64,000 nt of DNA from JBBDMC01 sp963826055 (GTDB lineage Bacteria > Pseudomonadota > Alphaproteobacteria > Rhizobiales > Kaistiaceae), in contig CAWGVO010000007.1 in the NCBI GenBank assembly GCA_963826055.1, positions 124,001-188,000 of the forward strand, read 5' to 3'. Of the stretch, positions 52,809 to 63,711 are shown piece by piece; within the stretch, counting starts at the first letter, position 1, and each line of letters starts with the position of its first letter. Under the pieces are notes generated by a model. It searched no databases. It was not told where the DNA came from and saw only the letters and a list, made by a program, of their open reading frames with translations. The position numbers and the translations under genes were made by a program.

Positions 52809-53826
52809 TCAACGCAGCGAATCCGCCAGACCCGCGACCGCCCGCACCTCGCCGATCCGCACGCCGGCGCGGGTCATGACTGGCGGGGTCAGGCGGTCGG
52901 CGAAGTCCGCCCGCTCCGCGGCGCTCATCGGCAGGAACGCGGCGATCACCGTCGCCATCAGCGCCGTCGGCGGCGCGGCCGGCGCCGTCGTCGCACTTCA
53001 GCGCGACGCCAAGGCCAAGCTCGGGAAAGCCGCCGCAATAGACGCCTTCGGCGCCGCCCTTGACGAACAGACGCGCGCCGAGCAGCGACAGGGCGTAGGT
53101 GCAGAACCGCGCCGGTGCCGTCGACCATCGTCGGCTCCGCGGTGCAGGCGGCCCTGAGCCGCGCCGCTGCCTTGGCGCGGGCGGCGGACAGCCCCTCGCC
53201 GGTGACGAACCGCGCGAAGGCGAGCGCGAGCTTGTCGAGAGGGATCGCATAGGTCGGGATCGAGCAGCCGTCGACACCGCGATTGTGGTCGCCGAGTTCG
53301 GTGTCGGTCATCTCCGCCAGCGTCGCGGTCACCGCGCGCTGGACCGGATGGTCGGGCCGCACGTAGCCCTCGGGGTCGACGCCCATGTGGCAGGCGAGGC
53401 AGATGAAGCCGGCGTGCTTGCCGGAGCAGTTGTCGTGGAGCGCGCTCGGCCCTTCGCCGGCGCGGGCCAGCGCGTTCGCCGCCTCCCGGTTCGCCGGCCA
53501 CGAGACGCCGCATTCGAGGTCCGCGGCGCTCCGCCCCGCCGCCGCCAGCATCCGCATGGCGGTGGCGACGTGGCGCGGCTCGCCGGTGTGGGAGGCGCAG
53601 GCCAGCGCCAGTTCGGCGTCGCCGAAGCCGTAGCGGTCGGCGGCGCCGCTCTCGACCAGCGGCAGCGCCTGCAGCGCCTTGACCGCCGAGCGCGGAAACA
53701 CCGCCTGGTCGACGTCGCCGATCGCGACGCGCGGCCGCCCGCCCGCGTCGACCACCGCGATGGCGCCGCGATGGCGGCTTTCGACGATGCTCCGCGGACG
53801 ACCTCGACGAGGACCGGGTCGCTCAT
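52809..53826 (-). CDS. Asparaginase II family protein, frame-interrupted
   Basis: About 335 residues. Corrected: SDPVLVEVVRG, SIVESRHRGAIAVVDAGGRP, VFPRSAVKALQALPLVESGA, LALACASHTGEPRHVATAMR and LHDNCSGKHAGFICLACHMG, then YVRPDHPVQRAVTATLAEMT and CSIPTYAIPLDKLALAFARF. Nucleophile and Lys-Asn region of the PF06089 family are visible (NCSGKHAGF). Slips near 53790, 53110 and 52985 break it; the end reads EVRAVAGLADSLR. Hydrolyses asparagine. Its ATG overlaps the aminotransferase stop. Confidence 0.9.
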
Positions 53827-54997
53827 GCGCTGGCGCGGGCGCGGCCGGCAAGCCACGCCGACATGCGCCGGGTCGCCTCGTCGAGCACCTCGTCGCGCTT
53901 GGAGAAGCAGAAGCGGACGAAGTTCGTCGGGCCGTCGCGATCGTAGAAGGCCGACATCGGCACGGCGGTGACGCCCGCCTCGACGGTCATCGTCCGGCAG
54001 AGCGCCACGTCGTCGGTGAAGCCGAGCGGCGAGGCGTCGGCGCAGATGAAGTAGGTGCCGGCGCACGGCGCGACGGCGAAGCCGAGCCCGGCGAGAGCGG
54101 CGGCGAAGCGGTCGCGCTTCGTCTCCAGATCGCCGGCGAGCCGGGCGTAGTAGTCGTCGTCCTTGCCGAGGCCGTAGGCGACCGCCTTCTGCAGGTTCGG
54201 CGGCGTGGTGAAGGTGGTGAACTGGTGCGCCTTGGTGATCGGGTCGGTGAGGCGCGGGGCGGCGGTCACGTAGCCGACCTTCCAGCCGGTGAGCGAGAAG
54301 GTCTTGCCGGCCGAGCCGATGCGGATGGCGCGCTCGCGCATGCCCGGAAAGGTCATCAGCGGGCGGTGGCGCCGGCCGTCGAAGACGATGTGCTCGTAAA
54401 CCTCGTCGCAGATGGCGTAGGCGTCGTGGCGCACCACCAGCTCGGCGATCAGCGCGCGCTCCTCGTCGGTGAAGACCTTGGCGGCCGGGTTCATCGGATC
54501 GTTGATGAGGATCGCCTTGGTGCGCGGCCGAAGGCGGCGGCGAGCGCGGCGGCGTCGAGCCGCCAGTCGGGCGGCGTCAGGCGCACCAGCCGAGGCGTGG
54601 CGCCGGCGCGGCGCACCAGCGGCAGGTAGCAATCGTAGAGCGGCTCGAACAGCACCACCTCGTCGCCCGGCTCGATCAGCGCCGCCATGCAGTCCGACAG
54701 CGCCTCGGTGGCGCCGGAGGTGACCAGCACCTCCCCCTGCCAGTCGATGTCGAGGCCGTAGAAGCGGGCGTTGGCGGCGGCGACCGCCTGCCTGAGCTCG
54801 GCGACGCCCATCATCGGCGGGTATTGGTTGAGGCCGGAGGTGAGCTCCTCGGCGGCGATGCGCTTCACGTCATCGGGGCCGTCGACGTCGGGGAAACCCT
54901 GGCCGAGGTTGATGGCGTTGTGCTCGATCGCCAGCCGCGACATCACCTCGAAAACGGTGGTCGGCAGCCCGGTGTAGACGGGATTGGTGGCCTTCAT
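53823..54997 (-). CDS. Class I/II PLP aminotransferase, frame-interrupted
   Basis: About 390 residues. It begins MKATNPVYTGLPTTVFEVMS, then INLGQGFPDVDGPDDVKRIA, LNQYPPMMGVAELRQAVAAA, VLVTSGATEALSDCMAALIE and LFEPLYDCYLPLVRRAG. One slip near 54530 leads to ILINDPMNPAAKVFTDEE, AICDEVYEHIVFDGRRH and the PLP lysine in IRIGSAGKTFSLTGWKVGY. It resembles YbdL/CCBL-type transaminases active on Met, Gln or kynurenine. It overlaps the LAB_N gene and the asparaginase gene by 4 bases, so the four or five genes are one operon. Confidence 0.93.
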
Positions 54998-55314
54998 GCA
55001 CGCGGCCCTTCGCCCGCCGCGGTGTGGAGGGGCCGAGGCGTCGGAAGCGCGGCGCGCTCGCGGAAGATCAGGAGCAGGTTGCGGCCGTAGACCAACAGGC
55101 CGGCGGCCTGGCCGACGATGAAGACGGGATCGTGGCGGTAGATGGCGTAGGCGAGCAGCAGCAGCCCGCCGCCCATCGAGAAGTACCAGAACGCGAGGGG
55201 AATGATGCTGCGCCCGGCGCGCTCGCTCGCGATCCACTGGACGAGGAAGCGCGCGGAGAAAAACGCCTGGGCGAGGAACCCGAGGGCGAGCCAGAACGTC
55301 TGCACCGACATCAT
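54994..55314 (-). CDS. LAB_N domain membrane protein (RgtF-like)
   Basis: 106 residues with three helices. The lipid A biosynthesis N-terminal domain is clear: FWLALGFLAQAFFSARFLVQ, WIASERAGRSIIPLAFWYFS and GGGLLLLAYAIYRHDPVFIV, then GQAAGLLVYGRNLLLIFRE. Such small proteins accompany a GT2 polyprenyl-phosphate sugar transferase in lipid A or LPS modification (RgtF with RgtE in Rhizobium). It overlaps the GT2 gene start region and the aminotransferase, both by 4 bases. Intact. Confidence 0.88.
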   Translation of the reverse strand: MMSVQTFWLALGFLAQAFFSARFLVQWIASERAGRSIIPLAFWYFSMGGGLLLLAYAIYRHDPVFIVGQAAGLLVYGRNLLLIFRERAALPTPRPLHTAAGEGPRA

Positions 55315-56039
55315 CGCGACTTGCCTTCCCTTCTGAACGGACTGCGCCTGCGGCGGCGGGTGAGCCACCATACGCCGAAGAGATCGGGGATGCCGACCAC
55401 CAGGCGGTCGATGATGCCGTAGTGGGAGGTGCCGTGCTCGCGCGGGCGGTCGACCACGTCGACCTCGACGACGCGCCAGCCGTCGGCGAGGAACAGCGCC
55501 GGCAGGAAGCGATGGATCGGCTCGAAATACGGCAGCCGAAGAAACGCCTCGCGCCGGAACGCCTTGGCGCCGCACGCCGGTATCGGAGCTCTCGTCGGCG
55601 AGCAGCGTCCTGCGGACGCCGTTGGCGATCCGCGAGCCGACCTTCTTGGCCAGCGATGCGCGGCGGCCGACGCGGCGGCCCGCCGCCAGGCCGACGGCGG
55701 GGTCGTCGAGGCGCCGCGACGAGGGCGGGGATGAAGCGCCGGGTCGTTCTGGCCGTCGCCGTCGAGGGTCGCCACGATGTCGGCCTTGGCGGCATTGACG
55801 CCGCTCCACAGCGCCGCGCTCTGGCCGAACGAACGGGCGTGGCGGACGACCCGGACGGGGCCGCATCGGAGCCGAGTGGCCGGCCGACCTCGGCCGTGCG
55901 ATCGGAGCTGCCGTCGTCGACGACGACGATCTCGTAGGCGCGATCGGCGAGCGCCGCCTCCGATCTCGGGCAGGAGCCGCGCGAGGTTCTCCGCCTCGTT
56001 GTGCGCCGGGATGACGACGGAGATCTCAGGCGTGCTCAT
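55311..56039 (-). CDS. Family 2 glycosyltransferase, polyprenyl-phosphate type, frame-interrupted
   Basis: About 242 residues. It begins MSTPEISVVIPAHNEAENLA (GT2 nucleotide-binding start), LLPEIG, then after slips the metal-site ADIVATLDGDGQNDP (DxD), KAFRREAFLRLPYFEPIHRF, and the membrane-proximal HGTSHYGIIDRLVVGIPDLF with GVWWLTRR. The pattern SHYG...PDLFGVWWL is typical of Dol-P-mannose or undecaprenyl-phosphate sugar synthases without C-terminal helices. Works with the LAB_N and GT83 neighbours to make and use a lipid-linked sugar donor. At least three slips lie near 55960, 55700 and 55580. Confidence 0.88.
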   Translation of the reverse strand: MSTPEISVVIPAHNEAENLARLLPEIGGGARRSRLRDRRRRRRQLRSHGRGRPATRLRCGPVRVVRHARSFGQSAALWSGVNAAKADIVATLDGDGQNDPALHPRPRRGASTTPPSAWRRAAASAAAHRWPRRSARGSPTASAGRCSPTRAPIPACGAKAFRREAFLRLPYFEPIHRFLPALFLADGWRVVEVDVVDRPREHGTSHYGIIDRLVVGIPDLFGVWWLTRRRRRSPFRREGKSR

Positions 56040-57783
56040 GGCGACCCCGCGGGGCCGGCGGTGTAGACGCCGATATCGACCATGACGACGTTGTCGAGCT
56101 TCATGCCCGTCACCGTCTCGTGCTTGTCGGGAGCAAGGTGGAGCAACGCGGACTGCTCAAGGAATTCCGCTTGCAGCGGGGCGGCGACGAGGACCACGCG
56201 GCAGCCGCCTTCGGCAAGGAACGCGGCCGCCTCGCCGGCATCGCCGAACCGCGTGCCGGTGCCGGCCGCAAACAGCAGGCTCGGCTCCGTGTAGCCGGCG
56301 GAAAGGACGGCCGGGTCGTCGCACGGGGCGGCGCGCTCGATCGCCTCGGCCAGGCGCGGCGAAAGACGGATGGTGTCGATGTGCGGGATGACGACGCCGA
56401 GGCCGGCGGCGTAGAGGCCGACGGCCGTCGACCGCCATCAGCACCATCGCGCTGCGATAGGCGGCCGCGAGCGCCGCGGCGGTCGCGGCGACGGCAATCG
56501 CGGCCGGCACGAGCGATCAGGCCCGCGAGCCAGGGCTCGACCGTCCCTTGCAGCCGCCAGAAGCCGAAGATCACCGTCACCGCCAGCACGACCGCGACCA
56601 CGAGGGGCAGGAAGAGGACGATGCGGGACCACAGCGCGTCGGCGGGCCTTGCGCCGGCGGCGAGCGCCGCGCCGATAAGCGCGGCGATCGCCGGATAGGT
56701 CGGCAGCATGTAGTGCGGCAGCTTGGTGGGACGGCTTCGAACACCAGCCAGGTCGGAACGATCCAGGCGAGGCAGAAGCGCACCGCCGGCATGGCGCGGT
56801 TTCGCCACACCCACGGGACAGGCGACGATGGCAAGCACCGCGGCCGGCCAGAACATCGCCCAGAACACCAGGAAATGGCTGCCGGGCGGCGCGCCGTGGT
56901 GTTGCTGGCCGACGGCGATCTTGCCGAGGAGATCGTTGCCGACCGACCCGCTGCAGGAACGCGCCGCCGGAAACGACGAGGATCGCCACGAACCACGGCA
57001 GCACGATCGCCAGATAGAGCGGGACGCCGATCTTCCACCGCAGCCGTTTCAGCCACGCGACGCGTCGCTCCGTCGCGACGAGCACGCCGATCGTCAGTGC
57101 GGCGACCATCGGACCGATCGGGCCCTTGACCAGCGTGGCCGCCGCAAGGCCGAGCCAGAACAGGATGGCCGGCCCGGCCGGCGCCGGGCATCCTCCTTCC
57201 ACAGGTAGAGCCGCGCCAGCGCGCCCATGGTCAGGACCACCGTGGCGGCAAGGACGGCGTCGGTCTTGGCGAGATGCGCCTCGCCGGTGAGGACCACCGA
57301 CAACGCCATCGCGGCGCCGGCGATGAAGGCGGCGCGCGGCCCGAACAGCGGCAGGGCCGCCCAATAGGTCAGCAGCACCGTTGCCACCGCGCCGAGGACC
57401 GAGGCCAGCCGATAGGCCCACATCGGGGCGTCGGCACCGTAGCCCAGGAGCTGCACCACCGCGGCCTGAAGCCAGTAGACGCCCGACCGGTTTCTTGTAG
57501 CGCGGCAGCTCGCCGATGCGGATGTCGACGTAGTTCCCCGTCTCGATCATCTGCTTCGACGACTGGGCATAGCTCGCCTCGTCGACGTCGAGCGGCGGGA
57601 TGGCCGCCGAGTCCGGGAAGAAAGCAGGCAAGCGACAGCACGACCAGGGCGGCGAGCGCGCGCATCCGGCCGGCGGTCAGCCACGCGACGGCGCGGCCGA
57701 TCGCGGCCTCCGCAACGGTCGCTTCGAACTCGCCACTGGAAAAGAGGGACGCCTCGGTCTTTGAGGTCGCGGACGGGGACCAT
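56036..57783 (-). CDS. GT83 (ArnT/RgtA-like) lipid-linked sugar transferase, frame-interrupted
   Basis: About 580 residues with many membrane helices. In order across frames: MRALAALVVLSLACFLPG, PPLDVDEASYAQSSKQMIET with the conserved acidic D/E pair, YVDIRIGELPRYKKPVG, then APMWAYRLASVLGAVATVLL, SVVLTGEAHLAKTDAVLAAT, TLVKGPIGPMVAALTIGVLV and IGVPLYLAIVLPWFVAI. The end is VDIGVYTAGPAGSP. These enzymes move sugars such as aminoarabinose, galactosamine or galacturonic acid from polyprenyl phosphate to lipid A or core. Eight or so slips. The stop overlaps the GT2 ATG. Confidence 0.85.
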
Positions 57784-58263
57784 TGTAGAAGTTCGGCGTC
57801 TCACTCAACGTCGGGCGCGGCGGCTGGCCGGGCGGCGGGATGACAGGTGCGCCACCGCAGCGGTTGATGCAAGGGCAAAAAACGGCCCCCTGCCGCTCCG
57901 TAAATCGAAAACGGCGCCGGTCAGCCGGCTTCGTTGCCGCGGGGTCGAAGCGGCGCGGCGCCCAACTGCAGTCGAGGTCCTGGTCGCTGAGGAAGCGCCG
58001 TGCGGCGGTGTGTCGTTTGTGTGACGGTCGCACGGACGGGATTGCTTTCCGGCGCGGTTGAGAGGATATTCGCGCCCCGTCGGCGGCCGCCGCCAATGCG
58101 GGCCGACGCGATCACGCCACATGCGGTCCCGGGCCGAGGGCGGCGGTTGCGGCAAATCGAAATTTCTTGGGGCCGGTTCAAAAGATCGTCCGGGCCCCTT
58201 ATATCGGCCTATCGCGCTGCCGGAACCGGCCGGTGCCTATTCACGGATCGCAGGTGACCTGCT
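57784..58263. promoter_or_regulatory. Divergent intergenic region before the RND efflux genes
   Basis: 480 bases between the leftward GT83 gene and the rightward efflux adaptor, with no convincing gene. It holds an inverted repeat GGGGCCGG...CCGGGCCCC (58169-58198) just upstream of CTTATATCGG. Several ORFs on both strands here are GC-rich shadows without motifs. Promoters for both directions should be here. Confidence 0.45.
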
Positions 58264-59393
58264 GATGGCTTCCAGGTTTTTCAGGCCGAGCCGGCTGATC
58301 GCGGTTGTGCTCGTCATCGGCGCCGCCGCGTGGATCGCTTCGGGCGCCTTCGGGCCGAAGGCCCAGGAGGGTGGCCGGCGAAACCACGCCTGCCACCAGC
58401 GCTCCCGAGAGCCAGGTGCCGGTTCAGCGCGTCGCCGTTCAGGTCGCCACGGCCGAGGAGCATCAGCGCCAGGTGGTGCTGTCGTGCGTCACCGAGGCCG
58501 ACCATCAGCGCCAAGGCCGTCGCGCGCGGCGCGGGCGTCATCGTCCAGCTGCTGGTCGCGCGCGGCGACACCGTCAGATCCAACGATGTGATCGCCCACA
58601 TCTCCGACGAAGGGCGCCAGGCGGCGCTCTTGCAGGCGCAGGCGCTGCTCGACCAGCGCCGGGCGGAGTACGACGCCAACAAGCAGCTCATCGAACAGGG
58701 CAACGCGCCGAAGAACCAGCTCCCGGCGCTGGAAGCGGCGGTCGCGGCGGCCAAGGCGGCGGTGGCCTCGGCCCAGGCGGAAGCGGACAAGACCACCATC
58801 AAGGCGCCGATCGGCGGCGTCATCGACGCAGGTGCCGGTGCAGGTCGGCCAGGCCGTCCAGATCGGCGGCGAGATCGCGTCGATCGTCGATCCCGACCCG
58901 ATGCTGGCGGTGGGCGCCGTCTCGGAGAGCCGGCGCAAGCGCCCTCAAGGTCGGGCAGACGGCGAGCGTCCGCTTCATCAACGGCGGCACGGTCGACGGC
59001 GTCGTCAACTTCGTCGGCGTCAGCGCCGACGCGGCGACGCGCACCTACCCGGTCGAGGCGACGATGTCCAACCCGGACGCGGCGATCGCCGACGGCGCTC
59101 ACCTGCGAGATGTCGGTGACGCTGGCGCCGATCGCCGCCACGGCGGTGCCGCGCTCCGCCCTGGTCTTCTCCGACGAGGGCCACCTCGGCGTGCAGGATC
59201 GCCAATTCCGACAACAAGGTCGAGTTCAAGCCGGTCGAGATCGTCGAGGACGGCCTCGAGTCGGTGTGGGTCACCGGGCCTCGACGGGTCGAGCCGGGTG
59301 ATCGTCGTCGGCCAGGACTTCGTCAAGGAAGGCGATCCGGTCGAGGCGGTGTCGGCCGCGGCCGTCGGCGCCAGGCGGGAACCGCCGGCGTGA
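58264..59393 (+). CDS. RND efflux periplasmic adaptor (membrane fusion protein), frame-interrupted
   Basis: About 375 residues. A membrane anchor (LIAVVLVIGAAAWIASGAFG) is followed by a Pro/Ala linker, then VPVQRVAVQVATAEEHQRQV and VARGAGVIVQLLVARGDTVR (biotinyl-lipoyl-like). The coiled-coil hairpin is LLQAQALLDQRRAEYDANKQ through AVAAAKAAVASAQAEADKTT, then IKAPIGGVID and VPVQVGQAVQIGGEIASIVD; later NGGTVDGVVNFVGVSADAA and RSALVFSDEGHLG. About eight slips. It links the inner-membrane pump to an outer-membrane channel. The stop overlaps the permease GTG. Confidence 0.92.
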
Positions 59394-62300
59394 GGCGGAT
59401 CGTCGACATCGCCGTCAGCCACGCGCGGCTGACGCTGGCGATCGCTCATTTTCCTGTTCGTGGCCGGCGCCTCCGCCTACGTCAGCATCCCCAAGGAGTC
59501 CTCGCCGGACGTCAACGTCCCTTACATCTACGTCCTGCTGACGGAGCGCGGCATCTCGCCGGAGGACGCCGAGCGGCTGCTGCTGAAGCCGATGGAGACC
59601 GCGCTCAAGCAGGTCGAGAACGTCAAGAAGATGACGTCGACCGCGTTCGAGGGCGGCGGCAACGTCCTGCTCGAGTTCGAGGCGGGCTTCAATTCCGACA
59701 TCGCGCTCGCCGACGTGCGCGCCAAGGTCGACGACGCCAAGTCGCAGCTGCCGGCCGACGCCGACGAGCCGAGCGTCCACGAGGTCAGCCTCAGCCTCTT
59801 CCCGGTGATCTCGGTCGCGCTCGGCGGCAGCGTCTCGGAGCGCGCGCTCGGGCAGATCGCCCGCGACGCCCAGACCGCCATCGAGCAGGTGCCGGGCGTG
59901 TTGTCGGCGAACCTGCAGGGGACCCGCGACGAGGTCGTCGAGATCATCGCCGAGCCGATGCTGCTCAACAGCTACGGCGTGTCGCTCGACCAGTTCGCCG
60001 TCGCCGCCGCGCAGCGGCAACAGCCTGGTCGCCGCCGGCGCGCTGGAAGGCCCGCAGGGGCGCTTCGCGGTCAAGGTGCCGGCGCTGATCGAGACGCCGG
60101 AGGACGTGCTCAACATCCCGGTCGCCGCCTCGCGGGCGGCGACCGTGACGCTCGGCGACGTCGCCTCGATCCTGCCGACCTTCAAGGACGCCACCTCGGT
60201 CACCCGGGTCGACGGCCGGCCGGCGGTGGTGATCGAGGTATCCAAGCGCACCGGCGCCAACCTGATCGACACCGTCGACGCGGTGAAGGAGGCGGTCGCC
60301 AAGCTGCAGGCCGGCTGGGGCGACAAGATCACGGTGCGCTACATCGGCGACCAGTCGAAGTTCATCAAGCAGATGCTCAACGACCTGCAGAACAGCGTGG
60401 CGACGGCCGTGCTGCTGGTGGCGGTGGTCATCCTGTTCGTTCTCGGCGGCCGCGCCTCGATCTTCATCGGCATCGCCATCCCGTTCGCCTTCCTCACCGG
60501 CATCCTCGGCCTCGACATGTTCGGGGCGACCATGAACATCGTCGTCCTGTTCAGCCTGATCCTGGCGGTCGGCATGCTGGTCGACGACGCCATCATCGTG
60601 TCGGAATTCGCCGAGCGGCGGATGAGCGAGGGCATGAGGCCGCGCGAGGCCTATTCGTTCGCGGCGAGCCGCATGTCGGGGCCGGTGATCGCGGCGACGC
60701 TGACCCGCATCGCGGCCTTCTTCCCGCTGCTGTTGTGGCCGGGCATCGTCGGCCAGTTCATGAAGTACCTGCCGATCACGCTGATCGCGACGCTGTCGGC
60801 GTCGCTGGTGGCGGCGCTGGTCTTCACGCCGACGCTCGGCGCGCTCATCGGCAAGCCGCACGAAGTCCAGCACGACGCGGTGCCGAAGGACGGCCCGTAC
60901 ATGAAGACGGTGCGGCTCGCCATCCACCATCCCGGGCATCACCCTCCTCGTCGCGCTCGCCATGCTGATCGGCGTGCCGATGGTCTACGGCCAGCTCGGC
61001 AAGGGCGTCGAGTTCTTCCCCAACGTCGAGCCGGACACCGGCGTCGTGCTGGTGCACGCGCGCGGCAACCTGTCGCTCGCCGAGAAGGACCGGCTGGTGC
61101 GCTCGGTGGAAAGCCGCCTGCTCGGCATGAAGGAGCTGTCGACCGTCTACGCCCGCTCCGGCGACATCGGCGGCGGCGCCGGCGGCTTCGGCGGCAACGT
61201 CACCGAGGACGTCATCGGCCAGATCCAGTTCGAGTTCGTCGACTGGCAGGAGCGGCGGCCGGCGAGCGTCATCATGGACGAGATCCGCAAGGACACCGCC
61301 GACATCCCCGGCATCAAGGTCGAGGTGACGGCGCCGGATGCCGGGCCGCCGACCGGCAAGCCGATCCAGATCCAGCTCGCCAGCGACTATCCCGGACGCG
61401 CTCGACGCGGCGGCCCGCCAGGTGACCGCCGAGCTCGCCAAGCGTCCGGAAATCCGCGACCTCGACAGCGGCCTGCCGATGCCGGGCATCGACTGGCGGC
61501 TGGAGATCGACAAGGCGCGAGGCGGCCAAGTACGGCATCGGCGTCGGATCGGTCGGCTCGGTGGTGCAGCTCGTCACCAACGGCATGAAGATCACCGACT
61601 ACCGGCCGGCCAACACCGACAAGCCGGTCGACATCATCCTGCGCGTGCCGCAGGACCGCCGCACGCTCAACCAGATCGACGACCTCGAGATCCAGACGGC
61701 GGCGGGCGCGGTGCCGATCGGCAACTTCGTCAAGCGGGTGCCGGCGCGCCGCGTCGGCCTCATCCACCGGGTCGACGGCCAGCGGGTGGACACGGTGACG
61801 GCCAACGTCGCGGAGGGCGTGCAGACGGCGGCGGTGCAGCAGGAGATCACCAAGCAGCTTGCCGAACGCCGACTTCAAGGGCCTGGTCACCTGGAAGCTC
61901 ACCGGCGAGGACGAAGAGCGCACCAACGCCCAGGACTTTCTGGTCAAGGCGTTCGGCGCGGCGATCTTCCTGATCTTCGCGGTGCTGCTCGCCCAGTTCA
62001 ACAAGCTGTCGAGCGTGGCGCTGGTGCTGTCGGCGATCGTCTTGTCGACGATCGGCGTGTTCATCGGCCTGATCGTCACCGGCCAGGCGTTCGGCGTGGT
62101 GATGACCGGCGTCGGCATCATCGCGCTCGCCGGCATCGTCACCAACAACAACATCGTGCTGATCGACACCTACGACCGGCTGCGGCGCGAGGGCGTGCCG
62201 GTCGAGGAGGCGATCCTGCAGGACCTGCCGCGAGCGCGCGCGCCCGGTGATGCTGACGGCGGTCACCGCCGTCCTCGGCGTGCTGCCGATCGCCTTCGGC

Positions 62301-62568
62301 TTCAACGTCGACTTCCTGGCGCGCGAGGTCACCTACGGGGCGCCGTCGACCCAGTGGTGGATCCAGCTGTCGACGGCGATCGTCTTCGGCCTGTCCTTCG
62401 CGACGGTGCTGACGCTGGTGGTGACGCCGGCCTCGCTCGCCGGCGCTCGCCAAGCTCCGCTCCGGCTGGGACTGGTTGTGGCGGCGGCGGCGCCGCACCG
62501 CCGGCGGCGGCGCCGTCGGCACGCCCGCCCACGCCCGCGGGCGCGACGACGACCAGTCGCACGCCTGA
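59390..62568 (+). CDS. RND (AcrB-type) efflux permease, frame-interrupted
   Basis: About 1055 residues. The two RND halves are visible: helix 1 then VSIPKESSPDVNVPYIYVLL and LTERGISPEDAERLLLKPME; first transmembrane block VATAVLLVAVVILFVLGGRA, FSLILAVGMLVDDAIIVSEF (D-D of the proton relay) and MSGPVIAATLTRIAAFFPL. Second half: GVEFFPNVEPDTGVVLVHAR, DALDAAARQVTAELAKRPEI, then IFAVLLAQFNKLSSVALVLS and GVGIIALAGIVTNNNIVLID. At least seven one-base insertions. The end is a Gly/Arg/His-rich tail. Cation or drug export is not distinguishable; no TolC-type gene adjacent. Confidence 0.93.
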
Positions 62569-62581
62569 GGCCGGCGCCGCC

Positions 62582-63267
62582 GTGACGGCGTCCCGGCGGC
62601 GTCCCGATCCGGTGCCTTCGTCCGCACCAACACGCGCATCGAGCCGGTGCGGTCGCTGCCCGAGATCCGCCTCCACACCGCCCACGAGGCGACGGGCCTG
62701 TGGCGGCTCGGCCGCCTGGCGGCCGGCGACGCCGACCCGCCGCCGCCCTACTGGGCCTTCCCGTGGGCCGGCGGCCTGGCGCTCGCCCGCCACATCCTCG
62801 ACCGCCCGCAGACGGTCGCCGGCCGCCGCGTCCTCGACCTCGGCGCCGGCTCCGGCCTCGTCGCCATCGCGGCGGCGCTGCGCCGGCGCGAGCCGCGGTG
62901 AGCGCGGCCGACGTCGACCCCTACGCCGTCGCCGCGATCGGCCTCAATGCGGCGGCGAACGGCGTCGCCGTCGCCGTCATCGCGGAAGACCTCACCGCCG
63001 GTCCGCCGCCGCCGGTCGATCTGGTGCTGGCGGGCGACGTCTTCTACGAGCGCGCGCTGGCGGAGCGGATGATCGCCTTCCTCGACCGCTGCCTCGCCGC
63101 CGGCATCGAGGTGCTGGTCGGCGATCCCGGGCCGCGCCTACCTGCCGCGGGCGCGGCTCCGTCTGATCGCCGAATACCGGGTGCCGGACGTCGGCGAGGT
63201 CGAGGGGACGGTGAAGAAGCCGAGCGCGGTCTTCGCGCTCGCGCCGGACGGCGCTCAGTCCGTCTGA
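62582..63267 (+). CDS. Class I SAM-dependent methyltransferase (ETFbeta-KMT/PrmA-like), frame-interrupted
   Basis: About 226 residues from a GTG. Corrected: TNTRIEPVRSLPEIRLHTAH, PPYWAFPWAGGLALARHILD, then the SAM motif VLDLGAGSGLVAIAAAL; after a slip SAADVDPYAVAAIGLNAAAN, VDLVLAGDVFYERALAERMI and IEVLVGDPGRAYLPRARLRL. PYWAFPWAGGLALARHIL and GDVFYE are typical of the alphaproteobacterial protein lysine methyltransferases related to METTL20, which modify ETF beta in those species. Target here is inference. Confidence 0.87.
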
Positions 63268-63711
63268 TCGCCGGGCGCGCCGAGCCTGGCGCGGGTGTCG
63301 GGGGGCAGCGTCAGCAGCGAGTTGATCGTCGTCGTCTGCGTCTCGGCGACCATGGCGTCGAGCTCGGCGCGGATCGTCGGCGAGCTGGGCGTCGATGGCG
63401 GCGCGATCGGGCTCGGGCGCCGCCAGCAGCTTGCCGAGGCCGGTGCGCAGATCGCTCGAGCCGCTCGCACGTGGCGCTCGGCGCCCGGCAGGTCGGCGGC
63501 GACCGCCTTCTCCACCTTGGCCATCTCGTCGTCGGGCAGGCGCCCGGCGAGCCAGCGCAGTTCGAAGCGCAGCCGCTTGTCGTGGTGCTCGCCGTGGCCG
63601 GCGGTCGAGGACGTCGGTCGCCGCGGCGCCGATGAAGAAGGCGTTGACGGCGAGCGACACGATCAGCGCGACGCCCAGCCAGCGGCGGCGTTCGGTGATG
63701 GTCGCGTTCAT
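63255..63711 (-). CDS. Periplasmic heavy-metal sensor-like protein, frame-interrupted
   Basis: About 152 residues. It begins MNATITERRRWLGVALIVSL with a signal anchor (LIVSLAVNAFFIGAAATDVL). After slips near 63605, 63500 and 63390 come LRFELRWLAGRLPDDEMAKV and VEKAVAADLPGAERHVRAAR, then ELDAMVAETQTTTINSLLTL and PPDTRARLGAPGDQTD. This helical layout matches the Spy/CnrX-like family of small metal-sensing periplasmic proteins. The ATG overlaps the stop of the next gene (ATGA). It converges on the methyltransferase gene with a 13-base overlap of ends. Confidence 0.78.

Noticed and set aside
57784..58263. Several overlapping short frames in both directions between GT83 and the efflux adaptor
   Set aside because: All are Arg/Pro-rich, differ in every frame, and none has a motif or ribosome site.
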